From the NCBI GenBank assembly GCA_001275005.1, contig JWZX01002413.1:1-22089 (forward strand): 22,089 nucleotides of DNA, read 5' to 3'. Below are positions 17,801 to 22,089 of the stretch, one piece after another (positions within the stretch are counted from its first letter, which is position 1; each line of letters begins with the position of its first letter). A model generated the notes under the pieces. That model saw only the letters and a list, made by a program, of their open reading frames with translations, searched no databases and had not been told where the DNA came from. This DNA is from Chrysochromulina tobinii. Taxonomy: Eukaryota > Haptophyta > Prymnesiales > Chrysochromulinaceae. A program made the translations under genes and the position numbers.

Positions 17801-20749
17801 CCCTGGGAGCTCCCCATCTCCCTGGGAGCTCGCCATCTCGCTGGGAGCTCCCCATCTCCCTGGGAGCTCCCCATCTCCCTGGGAGCTCCCCATCTCCCTG
17901 GGAGCTCCCCATCTCCCTGGGAGCTCCCCATCTCCCTGGGAGCTCACCATCTCGCTTCCTGATGGCCTCCCCACGGCCACCCCGATGACCTCTGATGAGC
18001 TCGGATTGCCTCTAATGAGCTCGGATTGCCTCTGATGAGCTCGGATTGCCTCTGATGATCTCGGATTGCCTCTGATGAGCTCGGATTGCCTCTGATGATC
18101 TCGGATTGCCTCTGATGATCTCGGATTGCCTCTGATTGCGCCTCGGATTGCCTCCCTCATCAGGTCAGCTCCGACGAGCTCCGACGCGCCGAGCTCGAGA
18201 AGAGCAAGCGGAACGCGATGCAGCTGCGCAAGAGCCTCAAGGAGTCCGACAGCTCGGCGCACGAGCAGCTCGAGCGGCAAGAGGAGCGCATGAAATCTCT
18301 CGAGCTCCAGATCGAGCGGCTCAAAAAGGAGGCGGCCGCCGTGTCGGCCAAGCATGCGGCCGACAAGAAGGCGGCCGAGCAGCGCGAGCGCTCCGCCGCA
18401 CGCGACGCGGCGAGCGCCGTCGCGAGCGCCAAGGCGTCCGCGACGGCGCTCGAGCAGCAGCGTGAGCGGCTTCGGCTCAGTGTGCTCGAGAGGCTACTCG
18501 GCTACCGGCCCAAGTGGGAGCGTGTGAAGAAGCTCGAGGCCGCCTGCATCCGCTGGCGCAAGGCGGTGCTACTCGTTCAGAAGCATGCGCGCGAGGCTAC
18601 CAGGAGTGACGCTGCCACGGTGACTGCGCCTTCGGGGATGGGAGCACCCTCGTCCGCCCCACCAGGGTCGTTACGGCCCGAGCGCCCCGTGCCCGCGCCG
18701 CCAACCTCCGCCCCCTCGCACACGCCGATGCCGCCGAGGAGGCCAGTTGAGGCGGTGAGCGCTGTGGCGAGCGCCGCGTTGAGCGCCGCGCCCTCCGAGC
18801 CAAAGCCCGCCGAGGCGGCATCGATGGTCGTGGGCGTCACGCGCCCGCCACAGCGCCCGGTCCGTCCAGTGGCTCAACCTCTTTCGCCCCCCGAGCTGCC
18901 GCCCGAGCTGCCGCCTGCGACAGGGCGCCCAAGGGCGCCATCCTGGGCGCCTTCCGCCGAGCAGCCTGACAGCCACATGGCGGCGCGCTGGCTGCAGGGG
19001 GCGGCGGAGGCCACATCTCGCTGGATGCGGCAGGGCGACAAGGCTGAGGGCGGCGGCGGTGCGGGCGGCGCGGCGACCGAACGACGCGGAGCCGGCGGAA
19101 CCGTCGGAGCCGGCAGCGGCGGCGGCGCGGCACCGAATGAACGACGCGCCCACGACGGCGCGAAGCCCGTGCTGCTCTCGAGTCAATCGTTCTCGCGATC
19201 GGCGGACGGGACGACGGGGAGTGCCAAGGGGCTGAGCGGCGGGCGTTCGCCTGGGAGCGTACGCGAGGCCGAGGCGCCGAGGGCGAAACCGTTGGAAGAG
19301 GTCGCTCGATACGGCGCGTTAGAAGAGGTCGCTCGATATGGCTCGCCGCAGGTGAGTCGCCTGCGCCAGCAGCAGCAGCAGCCTAAAGCCGCGCCAGCCG
19401 CCGCAGACGAGGCCGCGGCGGGCGCGGGCGCGGCTGGTGCAGCGCCCTACCCCGTCGTTGCGAGGCAGCGCGACGATGCCAAGGACAACACCCCTCGAGC
19501 CAAAGGCAAGGGTAAGGAGGGCAACGGGCTCGTCGCGCAGCCTCCTAGCAGTGTGGAGCTGGCGGCGTACCGCAAGATGATCCAATCGTCTGTAGGGAAG
19601 GACGGCGCGCCGCGCCTCGACTCGGTCTCGCTCTATTCGCTCGGAAAGCTTCTGGGCAAGGGCGCCTTCGGTGCAGTCAAGATGGGCGTGCATAAGCTGA
19701 CCGGCGCGGTGGTGGCCATCAAGAACTTCAAAAAGGCCGACGTGAAGAACGAGGTGGAGGCGCGCGCCATCGACCGCGAGATTCGGATCCTGAAGCAGAG
19801 CGTGCACCAGCACATCATCAAGCTGTACGAAGTGATCGACTCGCCCACCAATTGGTACCTTGTGATGGAGTGCGCGGCCAACGGCGACCTCGCTGGGCAC
19901 TTGGAGAAGAAGGGGCGGTTGAGAGAGGCCGAGGCGGCCAAATACCTCGTGCAGACTGTGGAGGCGATCGGGTGCTGCCATGCGAATGGCTTCATCCACC
20001 GCGACATCAAGCCTGAGAACTTGCTGCTCGACGTGCACTACGACATCAAGGTGACCGACTTTGGTGGTCGACTTTGGGCTCTGTTTGCCTCTGATTGCCT
20101 CTGATTGCCTCTGATTGGGCTTGAGTGCCTCCCTCATCAGGTGACCGACTTTGGGCTCTCGGCCATCGCTAAGCCGGGTCAGCTGCTCAAGGTGGCTTGT
20201 GGCACACCATCGTACTCTGCCCCGGAGGTCATCTGCCGAAAGGAGTACGATGGCACTCTGACCGACGTGTGGTCTCTCGGCGTCCTCTTGTACCACCTGA
20301 CGCACGGCGTGCTCCCGTTCAACGATACCGCGCACATCCGTGCGGGCGACTACCATCCCAACCCCGAGGTGATCGCTCCCTCGACCCTCGAGCTACGACG
20401 GGGCGTCATTGCCACTGATGGCCTGCCTGATTGCCTCCCTCATCAGGTGATCGCTCCCGCGGCCCTCGAGCTGCTACGCACCATGCTCGTCGTCAACGCC
20501 AACCAGCGCATCACGCTCGACGCAGTGAGCCGTCACCCTTGGATGGTGCAATGGCGCCCGCACGCACTCCGCCCGCCGCGACGCCGCTTCGGGCTCACCT
20601 ACCACGAGCCCGATCCCGAGCTCGTCAAGCACATTGAGGACAAGTTTGGCCTGATGGCCGATCATGTCGAGGCTTCGCTCAAGGGCGGCCTGTACAACCA
20701 CGCGACTGCCTCGTACTCGCTTCTCGAGGAGGAGCGAGGCGGTGGGTGA
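14877..20749 (+). CDS. coiled-coil/Trp-repeat protein with C-terminal CAMK/SNF1-like Ser/Thr kinase
   Basis: Exons 14877-16799, 16978-17076, 17165-17737, 18164-20050, 20141-20368 and 20447-20749 all join in phase 0, giving 1670 aa. The ATG has good context (AGAAAATGG). N-terminal helical segments with a conserved Trp (about 60-92, LRKLEALRAVAAHAQASELS then IRTWGQA; a second copy ends AAFEQWYEL) look Sfi1/centrin-binding-like; further examples lie in exons 1, 3 and 4. Acidic DADD repeats, Gly/Ser linkers and a coiled coil (about 650-950) follow. Kinase: GKGAFG (1363-1368), VAIK Lys 1385, alpha-C Glu 1404, HRDIKPEN (Asp 1479), DFG (1497-1499), CGTPSYSAPE (1514-1523), DVWSLG, LLRTMLV, and HPW. 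All catalytic residues are present. Between LPFND and GDY the domain is about six residues shorter than usual for the family. The class is CAMK/SNF1-like; substrates are unknown. Confidence 0.86.
15799..15862. repeat. GCTGACGAC/GCTGACGAA tandem tract (acidic repeat in kinase)
   Basis: About seven 9-nt units encode DADDADDADEADEADDADD. They are followed by EEEEGEDPE, making a strongly acidic block in exon 1. Confidence 0.85.
15915..15972. repeat. 30-nt tandem duplication (DEIDEAHGAI)
   Basis: Two practically identical 30-nt copies encode DEIDEAHGAI and DEIDEAHGAS. Together with the preceding acidic tract this is a recent in-frame expansion. Confidence 0.88.
16800..16977 (+). other. intron 1 of kinase gene: two introner-like bodies in 89-bp tandem
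   Basis: The donor is GAGCAG|GTGAGA and the outer acceptor GAGCAG|GCG, joining SEREQ to ARAQ in phase 0. The target CGTCGGAACGCGAGCAGG occurs three times, its last base at 16800, 16889 and 16978: upstream exon, middle, downstream end. Each full copy is 21 nt and spaced exactly 89 bp apart. The two bodies differ at three positions, each with ACTGATGAC(G/A)CC arrays and a CCTCCCTCATC end. The middle copy makes a direct AG|GT junction at 16888/16889. Confidence 0.88.
17077..17164 (+). other. intron 2 of kinase gene (88 nt, introner-like)
   Basis: The donor is AATGAG|GTAGCT and the acceptor CCTCCCTCATCAG|GTGGCG, phase 0, joining RNE to VALQE. A diverged target duplication is visible: AGGTAGC..TTCAAGAGC at the 5' end against AGGTGGCGCTCCAGGAGC at the 3' end. 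A TAA at 17116-17118 closes the unspliced frame. Confidence 0.85.
17748..17956. repeat. 19-bp tandem repeat, 11 units, in kinase intron 3
   Basis: Units are GGGAGCTCCCCATCTCCCT with variants GGGAGCTCGCCATCTCGCT and GGGAGCTCACC.... The core GGGAGCTCCC is palindromic. Units begin every 19 bp from 17748 to 17938. Read as protein it gives a spurious low-complexity ORF. Confidence 0.93.
17994..18133. repeat. 20-bp tandem repeat, 7 units, in kinase intron 3
   Basis: Units are GATGAGCTCGGATTGCCTCT (or GATGATCTC..., once AATGAGCTC...). The unit contains the CTGAT and GATTGCCTC motifs that form the body of the shorter introns, so this is an expansion of intron-type sequence. Confidence 0.93.
20051..20140 (+). 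other. intron 4 of kinase gene (90 nt, introner-like, just before DFG)
   Basis: The donor is ATCAAG|GTGACC and the acceptor CCTCCCTCATCAG|GTGACC, phase 0, joining HYDIK to VTDFGLSA. AGGTGACCGACTTTGG (16 nt) is exact at both ends (20049-20064 and 20139-20154). A second partial copy (GTCGACTTTGGGCTCT, 20067-20082) lies inside. The body is CTCTGATTGC repeats. Retention gives VTDFGG, then a stop at 20102. Confidence 0.9.
20369..20446 (+). other. intron 5 of kinase gene (78 nt, introner-like, stop-free)
   Basis: The donor is CCCGAG|GTGATC and the acceptor CCTCCCTCATCAG|GTGATC, phase 0, joining HPNPE to VIAPAALEL. AGGTGATCGCTCCC is exact at both ends, and the duplication continues to 28 nt with two mismatches. 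The intron is 26 codons long with no in-frame stop, so a retained form would be translatable. Family alignment (APAALELLRTMLV following GDY) favours splicing. Confidence 0.8.
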
Positions 20750-21415
20750 GCGGCCTCGCGCAGAGACGACGCTCAGACGTCCGGTCGGATGAGGTAAGCT
20801 CGAGACACTGCTTGTTTTGTTAGAGAGATACAGATGAGAATGAGACACCAGGCGAGGAGCAGGCCGAGGACTCGACTCCAGAAGTTGTACAATGTACTAG
20901 AAGCAGGCTGCGAATGCGTCGACGACGAGGACGTACAGGTACTGCATGAGGTACTGTGATCCCGGCGCGTGGTGTGTATTTATAATCGTGGACTCTCACA
21001 ATAATAATATCGTATGTCCGATGTCGACGCTGTGTTTAATATGCCGCGGCACCCGGGCAAGTCCCACCGTTACAGACATAGCGCGCGACGCCAGTGAGAA
21101 GTGTTGTCACGCTAATACTAGGCTGCTATAGCCGAGCCCCACACGCCACCATGATACCATGCTGTACGCATTCAGAAAACAGCGCGGCGACCCACGTGCG
21201 CGCGTGCCAGGCACGCACCATTTCGCATTTGCGTGATGCTATCTAGACACTAGTAGTCAGAGCCCTGTGGCCCGCGAGTCGCATCGGAGGCGAGCCATCG
21301 GGCTTCCGCGCGCGCGCGCACCGCGAGAGGCGTCTCGTCAGGAGAGGGAGAGAGATAGCAGATACGCAGCTCAGTGTGCTGTGTGGAGATCCCGACTGAG
21401 ATAGACCGGTTTGTG

Positions 21416-21676
21416 ATGCGCGTTTACCGTCACGCTGTGGATGCCTGGGTGCCCCGCCTTGCCACGTGTGCGCTGGTGCTTTGCGCACTGGCGGTGTGTT
21501 ACTTTTTACACGAACAGACCACCGTTACAACTCGACGCATTGCATTGTCATGGCTCATGCGTATTTTGTTCACAATCATGAAAGTCGCGTGGGTAAACTG
21601 TGATATAATCCTTCTTCCTTGGGCACGTCCTCCCGGAAGACGCAAGACCCAAAACTTCGCGAACCTACTAACTTAA
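21416..21676 (+). CDS. doubtful 86-aa ORF with one hydrophobic segment
   Basis: ATG at 21416 (MRVYRHAVDAWVPRLATCAL), with one candidate membrane segment (LATCALVLCALAVCYFL) and a basic tail. No family is recognised. It has more normal composition than the Arg/Ala-rich shadow ORFs, but its length is near chance for this region. It could be a small membrane protein, an exon of a gene running right, or noise. Confidence 0.15.
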   Translation: MRVYRHAVDAWVPRLATCALVLCALAVCYFLHEQTTVTTRRIALSWLMRILFTIMKVAWVNCDIILLPWARPPGRRKTQNFANLLT

Positions 21677-21950
21677 TACGTAGTACGGTACTTACTTACT
21701 ATCTGCATGCTCTAGAGAGCCAGATCATGTAGCCATGCATACACAGGGCTCGGTTGGCCTCGGCGGCCACACCGGCCATCATAATGACGAGCTAACAACT
21801 ATGCTGCGACAAACAGTCCATAGGTTTGCAAATAGGTAGTCGAGGCTTGCGGCATCGACCCCCCCCCCTTGTAGCACGAGCGCTCGAGCTATTGCCCCGC
21901 GGCATCGAGTGCGAGTGGCGCAGTGAGGCGGCCCTGACGAGGATCGGCTG

Positions 21951-22004
21951 CAGGCGCACGGTTCGTCACAGGCGCACGGGTTCGTCAGGCGAACGGGTTC
22001 GTCA
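21951..22004. repeat. degenerate 17-19-bp tandem triplicate
   Basis: Three consecutive copies: CAGGCGCACGGTTCGTCA, the same with an extra G (CACGGGTTCGTCA), and GGCGAACGGGTTCGTCA. No known function. Confidence 0.8.
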
Positions 22005-22089
22005 ATGCCGGACGCCTTCTCGTCGACGGCTGCGTAATACACTCAGTACTTCACAGTGTGGACGGGCTTGAATTGCTTGGTCCAAAGAA

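Larger units (their letters stand above)
17738..18163 (+). other. intron 3 of kinase gene (426 nt, minisatellite-expanded)
   Basis: The donor is GCGCTG|GTGAGT and the acceptor TTGCCTCCCTCATCAG|GTCAGC, phase 0, joining AAVAL to VSSDEL. It carries the same 3' end as the short introns of this gene, but its body is almost entirely two tandem repeat arrays. The flanking duplication is weak: GGTGAG...GAGCTC against GGTCAG...GAGCTC. Confidence 0.85.
20750..22089. other. 1.34-kb region without a convincing gene
   Basis: It follows the kinase stop and reaches the window edge. Composition falls to more AT-rich patches (about 20980-21015, 21590-21700). Short ORFs are present but without family features. 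The only repeats seen are the degenerate triplicate at 21951-22004 and a CG dinucleotide run near 21310. It should contain the kinase 3' UTR and possibly the regulatory region of a gene beyond the window. Confidence 0.5.

Noticed and set aside
17738-17988. Continuation of exon 3 as ISLGAPHLPGSSPS-type coding repeat
   Set aside because: It is a translated minisatellite ending in a stop; splicing at 17738/18163 restores the coiled-coil frame and leaves the standard acceptor.
17748-18133. CRISPR-like array
   Set aside because: The repeats are directly contiguous with no unique spacers, inside a eukaryotic intron; they are minisatellites.
19346-19365. Possible donor CCGCAG|GTGAGTCGCC in exon 4 of the kinase
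   Set aside because: It is a good-looking donor, but the frame stays open, no matching CCTCCCTCATCAG acceptor follows, and there is no target duplication; use would delete kinase sequence.
19319-20356. 345-aa minus-strand ORF
   Set aside because: It is antisense to the kinase domain, crosses an intron, and lacks family features, while the plus strand has every kinase motif.
21779-22071. Overlapping short ORFs on both strands at the right edge
   Set aside because: They have no composition or motif support, overlap each other and a tandem repeat, and sit next to stretches with many stops.

Overview
The window looks like GC-rich nuclear DNA of a unicellular, flagellated eukaryotic alga; a haptophyte is my first guess and a pelagophyte-like stramenopile or dinoflagellate relative is possible. 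Reasons: spliceosomal introns; long Ala/Gly/Pro/Ser-rich runs inside real proteins; a katanin-interacting ciliary protein (KATNIP family); a CW...CC cysteine-rich module that I associate with haptophyte-type algae (from memory, not searched); and long spurious ORFs on the antisense strands, as expected at high GC. There are no bacterial operons, RBS patterns, CRISPR arrays or recognisable tRNA/rRNA genes.

Layout. 1-5219 (-): KATNIP homologue, two introns, running off the left edge. 5365-6882 (-): type II membrane protein with a Pro-rich stalk and a Cys-rich module. 7488-8966 (-): secreted SGNH/GDSL-type hydrolase. 9187-11778 (-): large EF-hand/IQ protein. 12286-13611 (+): GT90 (CAP10/KTEL-type) glycosyltransferase, divergent from the EF-hand gene. 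14040-14693 (-): conserved-looking 217-aa protein of unknown function. 14877-20749 (+): a six-exon gene for a ~1670-aa protein with a C-terminal CAMK/SNF1-like protein kinase; it shares a 183-bp divergent promoter interval with the 217-aa gene. 20750-22089 has no convincing gene.

The most interesting signal is in the introns. Every intron I can place has a copy of the target sequence at both ends. The clear copies are 13-28 nt, usually begin with or contain AGGT, and supply both the donor and the acceptor. Most introns also carry arrays of CTGAT-containing units (branch-point-like), and those of the kinase gene end in a common CCTCCCTCATC segment. This is the signature of introner-like elements inserting with target-site duplication. 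One of them is tandemly duplicated and forms a zero-length-exon AG|GT junction, one sits immediately before the kinase DFG motif, and one has grown two internal minisatellites.

Functionally the genes do not form a pathway. KATNIP, the Ca2+-binding EF-hand/IQ protein and the coiled-coil kinase could all serve flagellum or cytoskeleton, while the SGNH hydrolase, GT90 and Cys-rich membrane protein fit secretory or cell-surface glycan work. These links are inference only.
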